Assembly (NCBI GenBank): GCA_021775755.1
Contig: JAJFHE010000059.1
Location: forward strand, 62,001 to 126,000
Origin: Hyphomicrobiales bacterium
GTDB taxonomy: Bacteria; Pseudomonadota; Alphaproteobacteria; Rhizobiales; JAJFHB01
Length of the DNA: 64,000 nucleotides
Direction: 5' to 3'
Part shown: piece after piece, positions 34,999 to 43,104 of the stretch
Layout: each line of letters starts with the position of its first letter
Position numbering within the stretch: the first letter of the stretch is position 1
Notes under the pieces: model-generated
Told to the model about the DNA's origin: nothing
Seen by the model: only the letters and a program-made list of their open reading frames with translations
Database searches by the model: none
Position numbers and translations under genes: made by a program

Positions 34999-36327
34999 GT
35001 GGACACAAAAACCTATTTGGATCACGTTGAGATTTTGGCAAACGGCTCCGGTGCGGCCAGCATGACGATAACAGGCAGGGTTGCAAAGTTGTTGGACCGC
35101 AGCCGCAAGGCAATCCTGGCGCTCAAGGGCGTGCGATTGCCGCCGGGCGAGCTCGATGGTTCTGATGAGGGCATGTTCCACGACCGGCTGTTCCTGACCC
35201 GGAAAACGTGCGAACTGGGGCCCATCTTCAAGCTTGCGTGGCATGGCGCCCATCTCACCTGCATCGCCGGACACGTGCGCGGTTTGCGCTTCCTGAACGA
35301 GCATGACACGCGGTTGTGCGGCGCGTCGATCAGGCTCGATTCACTGATGCCGCACGGCTTTCTCCGCAACATGACGGGGGCGGTGCACCACGAGTACCGT
35401 GGCCGGCTGAATTCGCCACTGCGCGTCGACTTCTCAGTGCATGAGCATGCCCTGCGCGCAATCGTGCGCTCGCGGCTGCAGATGGTAATCGATGGAAGCG
35501 ATCTTGTCGGAGCGATCAGTGAGGTGGCGCTGGGATTTCTCTTGCTGACAATTTTCGGTGCTGAGGACGGGACGCCCGAATCCGAACGGCTCGCGCACAG
35601 TTACCGCAATATGGGCCCGGACGGATTTGTCTGGGAGGTCGGGCCGGCGCAGATCGAGGCCTTTGTGCAGTTGCGCGGCGAGCTTGATGCGCTCATCGCT
35701 GCCGCCGGGAAGGGCGCCGCCATCCCCGCATCGCCCAGCGTGCTGCAGGAGGTGCTGGCTGGCGGGGGCATGGACGAGACGGTTGCCGGCAACCTGGTTT
35801 ACATGGTGGAAATGGGCCGGTACGATCTGACGGGACTGCTGCGCTGGCTGGTGAAGTACCTGAGCGATGCGCCTGAAATTGCCGCGCGCATTCGGGAAGG
35901 ATCGCAGGACGGGCTTGCGACGGCGTGCGTGCTTGAAGCGCTGCGTCTGAACCAGAGCGAGGCACTCATCCGGCGCGTGCAATCCGACATCGTGTTCGAT
36001 CGCTATCTGCTGCCGCGGGGCACGCATGTGCACTTGTGCATCTGGGAGGGCCACAAAGATCCGGAAACCTTTCCCGGTCCCTACGAATTCAATCCGGACC
36101 GTTTCATTGAGCGGCGTTACGAAGTCACCGAATACGCGCCTTTCGGCATGAACCGCCACCGCTGCATTGCCGCGCAGATGTCAACACGGCTGGCGGCGCT
36201 GTTCGTTGAGGAATTGTGCCGGGAATTTACCTGGCAGGTCACCGGCGATGGCCCGACGGAGCGGGGCCGGTTCCACTGGGAGCCGAACGGAGGGTTTGGG
36301 ATAGACCTGAAACGGCGGCACCTGTGA
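34999..36327 (+). CDS. Cytochrome P450
   Basis: 442 aa from GTG 34999; ATG 35062 is an alternative. VLEALRL is the ExxR helix K motif, EFNPDRF the PERF-like motif, and FGMNRHRCIAAQ (Cys ~389) the haem-ligand loop. The I-helix, around VYMVEMGRYDLTGLLRWLV, has RYD-L where most P450s have A/G-G-x-D/E-T, so the oxygen-activating Thr/Asp pair is atypical. It would hydroxylate a small molecule and needs a ferredoxin that is not encoded nearby. It is convergent with, and 2 bp from, a PhyH dioxygenase gene. Confidence 0.85.
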   Translation: MDTKTYLDHVEILANGSGAASMTITGRVAKLLDRSRKAILALKGVRLPPGELDGSDEGMFHDRLFLTRKTCELGPIFKLAWHGAHLTCIAGHVRGLRFLNEHDTRLCGASIRLDSLMPHGFLRNMTGAVHHEYRGRLNSPLRVDFSVHEHALRAIVRSRLQMVIDGSDLVGAISEVALGFLLLTIFGAEDGTPESERLAHSYRNMGPDGFVWEVGPAQIEAFVQLRGELDALIAAAGKGAAIPASPSVLQEVLAGGGMDETVAGNLVYMVEMGRYDLTGLLRWLVKYLSDAPEIAARIREGSQDGLATACVLEALRLNQSEALIRRVQSDIVFDRYLLPRGTHVHLCIWEGHKDPETFPGPYEFNPDRFIERRYEVTEYAPFGMNRHRCIAAQMSTRLAALFVEELCREFTWQVTGDGPTERGRFHWEPNGGFGIDLKRRHL

Positions 36328-36329
36328 GA

Positions 36330-37184
36330 TCATCGCGCGGCTGTTTCCGCGCCCTCGTAAATCGCCTCGTTTTGTGTCGCTAGGATGTGGTTATGCCAGC
36401 CTACGGCATCGTCCGTGAGGTCGCCGGCGGGCGAGGGTACGTGGTTGAAATGAGCGTACCGGTCCTCGCCGCGGACGAGCATTGCAAAATCCTCCTGCGC
36501 CACGGTCTGGCGCACATGCGGTGCAATGTAGTTGACGACAAACCCGATGCGCCGTTCGTCTGACCGGTTGGGCGCGGAGGCATGCAGCAGCTTGCCGTGA
36601 TGGAGTGACATCTGGCCGGGCTCCAGTTCGACGTGAACGACCGCGTCTTCGTCGATTTCGGCGTCTACCTCCTGGCCGCGGGTCAGGAAATTGGTATCGT
36701 CGAACGTGTCCCTGTGATCGAGCATCTCGCCCTTGTGCGAACCCGGCAGGAACCGCATGCAACCGTTCGCGAGAGTCACGGGGCTCAAGGCGATCCACGC
36801 ACTCACCTGACCATTCTCATCGTCGAGGCCCCAGTAGCGCAAATCCTGATGCCAGCTCACATAGCTTTCCGTGTGTGGTTCCTTGAGAAAGAATGTCGAT
36901 CCCCAGACCAGAATGTCGGGGCCAAGAAACTCTTCGACGATATCGAGAATTTGCGGTCTGCGGACGATTTCATTGGCGAAACGAAAAATCACATGTGAAT
37001 TGTTGAGCTGCCCCTTATTGCCGACACGGCTTCCGGCAATGCGCTGCTCCAGCGTTTCCAGTTGTGTCCGGTACGCGTTGGCCTGTGCGCGGCTCATGGC
37101 ATTGAGGGGAAACATATAGCCGTCATCGAAGAACCGTGCGGCTCGGTTGCTGCGCTCGGGCATTGTGCGGGGGTGTGCGGTCAT
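36330..37184 (-). CDS. Phytanoyl-CoA dioxygenase (PhyH) family Fe(II)/2-oxoglutarate oxygenase
   Basis: 284 aa from ATG 37184, chosen for the GGAG six bases upstream (ATG 37211 is possible). SWHQDLRYWG is the H-x-D iron motif and LHASAPNRSDERRIGFVVNY holds the distal His and the Arg that binds 2-oxoglutarate. WIALSPVTLANGCMRFLPGS and MLDHRDTFDDTNFLT are typical of the bacterial ectoine-hydroxylase/PhyH group. The substrate is unknown. Its stop is 2 bp from that of the convergent P450 gene. Confidence 0.85.
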   Translation of the reverse strand: MTAHPRTMPERSNRAARFFDDGYMFPLNAMSRAQANAYRTQLETLEQRIAGSRVGNKGQLNNSHVIFRFANEIVRRPQILDIVEEFLGPDILVWGSTFFLKEPHTESYVSWHQDLRYWGLDDENGQVSAWIALSPVTLANGCMRFLPGSHKGEMLDHRDTFDDTNFLTRGQEVDAEIDEDAVVHVELEPGQMSLHHGKLLHASAPNRSDERRIGFVVNYIAPHVRQTVAQEDFAMLVRGEDRYAHFNHVPSPAGDLTDDAVGWHNHILATQNEAIYEGAETAAR

Positions 37185-37272
37185 TGGCGTCTCCATCGGT
37201 TCGTGCGCCATTCAATGACGCCGATCGCGAACCGCACAAACGAATAAATTATTGCCAACGGATTAGAAAAAC

Positions 37273-38238
37273 TTATGGTCCGGTTGGGTGCGGCCGCACG
37301 AAACGCTGCTCGATCACCTGCTTGCCCCACTGTGCGCCTGCATACTCTTCTTCCAGAGTGAAGCCGTGGCGTTCGTAGAGCGCGCGCGCGGCATCGAGAC
37401 CTTTGATCGTCCAGAGATGCGTTTCGCCGAAGGCATGACGGTCGCAGAAATTCAGCGCCGCTGTAAGAAGTGCCCTGCCGGTTCCAGTTCCGCGGAGTGC
37501 GGGGTCGAGATAGTACCAACGCAGATGCGCCCTGCTGCTTCCAAGGTCCTCGCCGTCAATGGCAATTGACCCAAGGATGGCGCCTCCACTGGCGACTGAC
37601 CAGATTTCGTTCGCCGGCTTGTCGAGCCGTGGCACGAAGTCAGCGAGGCCGCCGGCAACCGCTGCTTCGAAAACTGCGCCGAAGCCGATCTCGCGGCTGT
37701 AGTAGGTCGCATGCAGCTCGACGATGCGGCCTGCAAGACCAGGAACGTAGCCGGTGTTTATGGTCGGCGTTTCAGGGGGACATTCCGATGGTTTTTCCGC
37801 GCGGCTTTCCCGAAGCGCGCTTGCGTAGAGTGCGAGGCCACGCTGAACGCTATCGCGTTGCGGGCCGTGGAGCACGGCCAGGGCCGATGACACTCTGGTC
37901 TCCGCAAACTGCGTAATGTCCCGCAGCAGAGCGTTGCCCTTCTCAGTCAGCGACAGGTCCTTGGACCTGGCGTCCATTTGCGTCCGGCTCTCCAGGAGGA
38001 CGCCCTTTTCCACGAGGGCGCCGACCAGACGACTTACGGTCGACTTCTCAAGTAACAGCTTTTCGCACAGCGCCTTTGCCGGCATCGACTGCGCCGCGCC
38101 GATCTCGACGATAGCGTGAACGGCGGAAGGGGCAAGGCCGGTGCCGGCAATCGTGCGGCTCATGAATCCGAGCTCACGTACAAGTTCACGCGACGAGGCG
38201 CGAATGTCTGACACAAGGCCGGGAGTGGGAGCGTTCAT
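37273..38238 (-). CDS. MarR-type HTH fused to GNAT acetyltransferase
   Basis: 321 aa from ATG 38238. Residues ~1-150 are a MarR winged helix: AKALCEKLLLEKSTVSRLVG is the recognition helix region, followed by the DARSKDLSLTEKG wing. From ~165 to the end is a GNAT domain: LRWYYLDPALRGTGTGRALL is the acetyl-CoA motif A and LYERHGFTLEEEY is motif B. Such HTH-GNAT proteins are known in proteobacteria and probably couple sensing to acetylation of the ligand. The start lies 4 bases from a perfect 43-bp palindrome that includes TATAAT, so tight autoregulation is expected. Confidence 0.88.
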   Translation of the reverse strand: MNAPTPGLVSDIRASSRELVRELGFMSRTIAGTGLAPSAVHAIVEIGAAQSMPAKALCEKLLLEKSTVSRLVGALVEKGVLLESRTQMDARSKDLSLTEKGNALLRDITQFAETRVSSALAVLHGPQRDSVQRGLALYASALRESRAEKPSECPPETPTINTGYVPGLAGRIVELHATYYSREIGFGAVFEAAVAGGLADFVPRLDKPANEIWSVASGGAILGSIAIDGEDLGSSRAHLRWYYLDPALRGTGTGRALLTAALNFCDRHAFGETHLWTIKGLDAARALYERHGFTLEEEYAGAQWGKQVIEQRFVRPHPTGP

Positions 38239-38241
38239 TGG

Positions 38242-38284
38242 CTGCAACCTATATAGTTGTATAATACAACTATATAGGTTGCAG
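38242..38284. promoter_or_regulatory. Perfect 43-bp palindrome with 21-bp arms (MarR operator/promoter)
   Basis: Left arm 38242-38262 and right arm 38264-38284 are exact reverse complements around a single A. TATAAT lies at 38260-38265. Each arm itself contains a near-palindrome (CAACCTATATAGTTG), so the site offers two MarR-dimer sites flanking a promoter -10. It is 4 bases upstream of the MarR-GNAT start. Confidence 0.8.
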
Positions 38285-38402
38285 ATGGATGCGCAAGTTC
38301 GTTCGTTGCCACAAATTGAATGGTCTCGAACTGCATTGATTAGGTCTGTTTGACCATCGATCGATTTCATGGCCTAGTCGCGCGGCCAACTGGAGACCGC
38401 TT

Positions 38403-40166
38403 GTGGAACGCAAACTGACAGCCATACTCGCCGCGGACGTAGTTGGTTACAGTCGGCTTATGGGCGCCGATGAAACGGGAACTCATACGGCTCTAAAGTT
38501 ACTTCTGGATGAGGTGTTCGAGCCCGCTATTGCAGAAAACAGCGGCCGGACCGTCAAACTGATGGGAGATGGAGTGCTGGCGGAGTTCGGCAGTGCTGTC
38601 GACGCGGTGTCTTGCGCTGCGCGTCTCCAGCGCGATGTGGCGATGCGCACGAGAGAAGTTTCAGAAGACAGCCGCATTCAGTTCAGGATTGGTGTCAATC
38701 TCGGCGATGTTATCGTCGAAGGGAGTGACATTTTCGGCGATGGCGTAAACATAGCAGCGCGCCTTGAAAGTCTCGCCGACCCGGGCGGGATCTGCATTTC
38801 CAACAAGGTTTATGAAGAAGTGCGCGACCGGGTTGATCAGAGGTTTGAGGATCTGGGGGAGCAGCACTTTAAGAACATTGACCAACCGGTGCGGTCCTGG
38901 CGTTGGGTGCCTGAGAGTTCTGCGGCCGGCGAACCGGCCTTAGCGCGGTCCCCGGTCTTTGCGCTGCCAGATAAACCCTCGATCGCAGTGCTGCCATTCG
39001 ACAACATGAGCACCGATCCCGATCAGGAGTTTTTTGCCGATGGCATGGCGGAAGACATCATCACCGCCCTGTCGCGCATGCCGTGGTTCTTCGTCACCGC
39101 CCGCAATTCTAGCTTTACCTACAAAGGACACGCCGTTGATGTGAAACAAGTCTCGGCGGAATTGGGCGTCAGATATGTCCTGGAAGGCAGTGTTCGCAAA
39201 TCGGCCAACCGACTTCGCATCACCGCGCAGCTGATAGATGCCACGACCGGACAACATGTTTGGGCGGAGCGTTATGACCGTGACGTTGCAGACATCTTCG
39301 ACGTGCAGGACGAAGTCACACAAGCCATTGTCGGCGCCGTGGCACCGGAGTTTCTGGCGACCGAGGCGAAAAAGGCAAAACGCAAGGATCCCGCTAAGCT
39401 CGATGCCTGGGAATGCGTCATGCGCGGTCGGGCGCTTCTGTGGAAGCTTGACCGTGAAAAGGCGGTCGAGGCGCGCGCGTTGTTTGAACGCGCCATTTCG
39501 CTCGATCCGACCGGTGAGTTCGGTGCGAGTGATCTGGCCCTCGTCTATTTTCTTGAAGCCTACTACCGCTGGAGCGATGTGCCGGCGGACTCGCTTGAGA
39601 AAATGCTGAGCATGGCAGAGTTCGCTGTTGCATCGGACGACACCGACCCGCTGGCTCTGACGATATTGTCCTGGGCAAACATTTTCTCGCATCGTTGGGA
39701 GGAAGTACTGCCGCCCGTGGAACGTGCAGTCGATCTCAGCCCGAATTTTGCGCCTGCCATTGGCGTCAAAGGATCGGTCCTGGCATTGCTTGGAGAGCCC
39801 GAACCGGGCATCGACGCTGTCAACCTGGCAATGCGGTTGAGCCCGCGCGATGGCTTTATGGCGTTTTGGCTCATGGGCCTCTTCTGGGCGCACCATGCGC
39901 TTGCAAACTATGATGACGCTGAGAAGACCGCGTTACAGGGTATCCGGGTGGCGCCGAACAATCCAACGTTCAGGCGGCAACTGGCTGCGGCACTGGCACA
40001 CCTCGGCAGGCTGGATGAAGCACGCGAGGCGGTTAGCGAATACCTAAGGCTTGAGCCGGATCACACGATCGCTGACGCCAGCAAAGTTCCGGCAAAGAAC
40101 CCCGAACATCTTGAGCGGTTCGTCGAAGGACTGCGTCTGGCCGGGCTGCCGGAAGAAGCCGCGTAG
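38403..40166 (+). CDS. Class III adenylate/guanylate cyclase with C-terminal TPR domain
   Basis: 587 aa from GTG 38403. LTAILAADVVGYSRLMG and VKLMGDGVLAEFGSAVDAV carry the two catalytic Asp residues that bind metal, and DIFGDGVNIAARLE has the Asn/Arg of the active site. A TolB-N-like central part (KPSIAVLPFDNMSTDPDQEF, RYVLEGSVRKSANRLRITAQ) follows, then TPR-like repeats (ALFERAISLDP, AVDLSPNFAPAIGVKG, REAVSEYLRLEPDH). This architecture is common and expanded in rhizobial-type alphaproteobacteria. It makes cAMP or cGMP; signal unknown. Confidence 0.9.
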   Translation: MERKLTAILAADVVGYSRLMGADETGTHTALKLLLDEVFEPAIAENSGRTVKLMGDGVLAEFGSAVDAVSCAARLQRDVAMRTREVSEDSRIQFRIGVNLGDVIVEGSDIFGDGVNIAARLESLADPGGICISNKVYEEVRDRVDQRFEDLGEQHFKNIDQPVRSWRWVPESSAAGEPALARSPVFALPDKPSIAVLPFDNMSTDPDQEFFADGMAEDIITALSRMPWFFVTARNSSFTYKGHAVDVKQVSAELGVRYVLEGSVRKSANRLRITAQLIDATTGQHVWAERYDRDVADIFDVQDEVTQAIVGAVAPEFLATEAKKAKRKDPAKLDAWECVMRGRALLWKLDREKAVEARALFERAISLDPTGEFGASDLALVYFLEAYYRWSDVPADSLEKMLSMAEFAVASDDTDPLALTILSWANIFSHRWEEVLPPVERAVDLSPNFAPAIGVKGSVLALLGEPEPGIDAVNLAMRLSPRDGFMAFWLMGLFWAHHALANYDDAEKTALQGIRVAPNNPTFRRQLAAALAHLGRLDEAREAVSEYLRLEPDHTIADASKVPAKNPEHLERFVEGLRLAGLPEEAA

Positions 40167-40199
40167 ATACAGCCGTGCGTGCCGGCACGTTCTAGCGGT

Positions 40200-40499
40200 T
40201 CACGCGTTGCCTTGCGGCGGCCCGCCGATGGCGCCTTCTTCGGCGATGTGCTGTTCCATTTCATCGAGCAGGCCGGAGAGGGCGGTATCCAGTTCCTTGC
40301 GCGGCATGCCTTCGCGCAACAGCGCGCCGAGCAGGCCGGCGGCGCCATGCAGCGCGATGGCAAAGCGCGGAAGGCCATTGGCAACCTCCCAGGCGCTGGC
40401 GGCAGGGATCAGGGCCCATTCGACCACATCCTGGGTGCGGCAGACCGGACACTCGTCGTCATATTCATGCTCGAGCATTGTTTCGAGATCAGGGCGCAT
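40200..40499 (-). CDS. Hypothetical protein with CPVC motif
   Basis: 99 aa from ATG 40499. HEYDDECPVCRTQDVVEWAL has a single CxxC, so a zinc ribbon would need dimerisation; LLREGMPRKELDTALSGLLD and DEMEQHIAEEGA are amphipathic helices. I do not recognise the family. It is convergent with the cyclase gene. The frame is open further upstream to 40865, but that part is Arg/Ser-rich and lacks conserved features. Confidence 0.5.
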   Translation of the reverse strand: MRPDLETMLEHEYDDECPVCRTQDVVEWALIPAASAWEVANGLPRFAIALHGAAGLLGALLREGMPRKELDTALSGLLDEMEQHIAEEGAIGGPPQGNA

Positions 40500-40735
40500 C
40501 GGCCGGAACTCCTTGTCAGGGGCGTATGCCGGGCCTGCCACTTGGGCATCGGCCGGGCGTAAGGGCCCGATCCGGCATATGTGTTGCCGGTGTCTATAGC
40601 GCAAGCGGCCGGTCTCACTCAATAGGCGTATCGGTGCGCCGTGTCGGCTGCACAACCCCGGCCGGCTGGCGCTTGAGAGTGGTCCGTGATAGCCAACGGT
40701 TCGCCACCACCAAGAGCAACCGGACCCGCAACCGA

Positions 40736-41647
40736 ATGACGCGATTGTTCTCAGCGCTTTACGACAACGCCATCTTGCTTTTGGTGCTGACCACGTTGTT
40801 CTGGGGCGGTAATGCCATCGCCGGGAAATTTGCGGTCGGCCATATATCGCCCATGTTGCTGACATGCGGGCGCTGGATGATCGCGGCCATTATTCTGCTC
40901 GCCATTGCGCACCGCCATCTGGTGCGGGACTGGCCGGTACTGAAGCGCTGGCTGCCGTGGCTCTTCGTCATGGGCGGGGTCGGCTTCGCCGGTTTCAACT
41001 CGCTTATGTACGTGGCGCTTCAGTTCACGACTGCCATCAATGCGGGCATCATTCAGGCCGGCATTCCGATGTTCATCTTTATCCTGAACTTCGTGGTCTT
41101 TCGGGCGCGGCCCTTGCGCATCCAGATCATGGGCTATGCGCTGACACTCGTTGGCGTGCTTATCGCCGCGACGCGAGGCGATCTGATGGCGCTCATCGAG
41201 CTGAGGTTCAACATCGGCGATCTCATCATGATCGGCGCCGCGCTTGCCTATTCGGCTTACGCGGTGGCGCTCGGCCGCAAGCCGGCCCTGCACTGGCTGA
41301 GTTTTCTCACTGTCCTCGTAACCTCGGCTGCCATTGCCGCCGTGCCGTTTGCGGCGATCGAAGCGACGACGGACTATTTCGTCTGGCCGGTGACCCTGAC
41401 CGGTTGGGCGGTGGTTGCCTACACCGCTATTTTTCCCTCGATCCTCGGGCAGGGGTTCTTCATCAGGGGCACCGAGCTCCTGGGCGGCAACCGAGCCGGA
41501 ATGTTCGTCAATCTCGTGCCGATCCACGCGGCACTGCTTGCCGTTCTTATGCTCGGCGAGCATTTCCAGCTGTTCCACGCGATCGCGCTGGTCCTCGTCA
41601 TCAGCGGCATCCTGCTCGCGCAGCGGTTTGCGGTGGCGAAAGGTTAG
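40736..41647 (+). CDS. EamA/DMT-family transporter
   Basis: 303 aa from ATG 40736, with ten membrane helices in two EamA repeats. LFWGGNAIAGKFAVGHISPM opens the first repeat, and the helix IGAALAYSAYAVALGRK opens the second. PSILGQGFFIRGTELLGGNR and PIHAALLAVLMLGEHFQ are typical of the second repeat's end. It likely exports or imports an amino acid or metabolite; substrate unknown. The stop overlaps that of the convergent DUF998 gene. Confidence 0.88.
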   Translation: MTRLFSALYDNAILLLVLTTLFWGGNAIAGKFAVGHISPMLLTCGRWMIAAIILLAIAHRHLVRDWPVLKRWLPWLFVMGGVGFAGFNSLMYVALQFTTAINAGIIQAGIPMFIFILNFVVFRARPLRIQIMGYALTLVGVLIAATRGDLMALIELRFNIGDLIMIGAALAYSAYAVALGRKPALHWLSFLTVLVTSAAIAAVPFAAIEATTDYFVWPVTLTGWAVVAYTAIFPSILGQGFFIRGTELLGGNRAGMFVNLVPIHAALLAVLMLGEHFQLFHAIALVLVISGILLAQRFAVAKG

Positions 41648-42222
41648 TGCTGTCCTGCTGCCCGGGGCAGGAACACCACAAGCCACAGAAAACAGGTTGC
41701 CAGCATGATGCGCTGGAGGAGGCCGGTGATCTCGGGGTTTGCGAACATGAACACCGGAATGATGGATGCGGCGGCGGCCGCAACGATGCAGGCAAGCTTG
41801 CGCCACAGGCCGGGTTCGCGGAAGGCGAATCCGATTGCACCGAGCGCAAACGCATAGCCGGCCACCATGGCGGCGAATATGTGCCGGAGTTCCTCGTGCG
41901 CGTCGAAGGCGATGCCCGCGTCGACCGGCCGGGCCGAGTAATAGGCGGTGAACAGCATCGCAACGGAAAAAATCAACAGGAAAACGGTGCTAATCGCTCG
42001 CCTGCGCCGCCAACCCCATGCGTCTATGCCCGGTCCGATTCCGAGCGCGCAAAGTCCGATATTCATCAACCAGGAATTCTGCGTGTGCTGGGCACCGAGC
42101 TGGCTGATCGGATTGACGATGGCCGAATAGCCCTCGGCGGTGAAGGACGGTGCGATCGCGATGATGACCGTAACGGTGAGAACGCCGAGCCGGGTGGGGT
42201 TCGCGAGTGCCGTCAGTCTCAT
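41644..42222 (-). CDS. DUF998 membrane protein
   Basis: 192 aa with about five or six membrane helices. SQLGAQHTQNSWLMNIGLCA is the conserved loop and DAHEELRHIFAAMVAGYAFA carries the His of the central helices. DUF998 proteins have no established function. It lies 8 bp downstream of the XRE-cupin gene on the minus strand, so it may be co-regulated with it. Confidence 0.8.
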   Translation of the reverse strand: MRLTALANPTRLGVLTVTVIIAIAPSFTAEGYSAIVNPISQLGAQHTQNSWLMNIGLCALGIGPGIDAWGWRRRRAISTVFLLIFSVAMLFTAYYSARPVDAGIAFDAHEELRHIFAAMVAGYAFALGAIGFAFREPGLWRKLACIVAAAAASIIPVFMFANPEITGLLQRIMLATCFLWLVVFLPRAAGQH

Positions 42223-42230
42223 GTCACCGT

Positions 42231-42833
42231 TCAGTATCTGAACGCGATCGGGGCGAGCGCCATGACGATGACGGTTTCGCCGGCGCTGTCGTTGGAATAG
42301 CGGTGCGGCTTGTCGCTGCCGAAACCGAAACTGTCGCCGGCCTGAAGCACGAACTTCTTCTTGCCGATGTGCAATGTCAGTTCGCCGAATATCACCACGC
42401 CTGTTTCTTCGCCGTCATGGGCATAAAGCTCGTCGCCGGTCGACGCGCCGGGCGCAAGGGTCGTGCGCACAAGCGCCATGCCGGCATTGAGAGAGGGTGT
42501 CAGGAGTTCATCGACCATGCCGAGATAATCGGTGGAGCGGAACTTTGTGTAGGCCAGCCGCTTCTGGCCCTCGTGCCGCACCACATAGCGGCGCTCCTCC
42601 GCTTCATCGGACGTGCTGGGCTCGTGAAACCAGCCGGCTTCCGTGCCGAGCGCCTCGCTGACCCGTTGCAGCGTGCCAACGGATGGCCGTTTCAAACCGC
42701 GTTCCACAAGGCTCAGGAAACCGACGGACGTATCCGATTTCGCGGCAAGGATTTTGAGGGTCATGCCGAGCGCCTTGCGCATGCCGCGAATGTCTGTGCC
42801 AAGCGAAAGGAGTTCGGGCTTGCCGCCTTCCAT
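42231..42833 (-). CDS. XRE-cupin transcriptional regulator
   Basis: 200 aa from ATG 42833. The N-terminal helix-turn-helix is LGMTLKILAAKSDTSVGFLS with LVERGLKRPSVGTLQRV. The C-terminal cupin is GEETGVVIFGELTLHIGKKK followed by QAGDSFGFGSDKPHRYSN. These regulators (PuuR/SutR type) repress adjacent catabolic genes and sense a small metabolite through the cupin. It is divergent from the FAD/GcvT-Rieske operon and is its likely regulator. Confidence 0.88.
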   Translation of the reverse strand: MEGGKPELLSLGTDIRGMRKALGMTLKILAAKSDTSVGFLSLVERGLKRPSVGTLQRVSEALGTEAGWFHEPSTSDEAEERRYVVRHEGQKRLAYTKFRSTDYLGMVDELLTPSLNAGMALVRTTLAPGASTGDELYAHDGEETGVVIFGELTLHIGKKKFVLQAGDSFGFGSDKPHRYSNDSAGETVIVMALAPIAFRY

Positions 42834-43016
42834 GGTGCCTCTGCTGTTGTGATTCTGTGGAGGCAAACTAGGAAACCGCCACTCCAATGGCAAATGGGGC
42901 GAAATGCTAGGAATATTCAAAGTCAGAAGAAATCTGTCTAAGCCTTTATGATTAAGTGAAAAATTCCTACATTACAGGGGTGGAGTTGTGCTTTCCATTG
43001 ACTGGTTGGAAAAAAT

Positions 43017-43036
43017 TTGGTTGACAATTTTACCAA
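43017..43036. promoter_or_regulatory. Possible operator TTGGT-N10-ACCAA with embedded TTGACA
   Basis: An inverted repeat TTGGT (43017-43021) and ACCAA (43032-43036) lies in AT-rich DNA (42940-43045), about 70 bases before the 43105 gene. TTGACA at 43021-43026 could be a -35 element, but no good -10 lies 16-18 bases on. The 42834-43104 gap contains no gene. Confidence 0.35.
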
Positions 43037-43104
43037 CTCTATCCTGACATGCTCAGGCGCTCGGCAACTGGGGTTGCGCGGAAATCGGAGTTCGGAGGCG
43101 GGCA

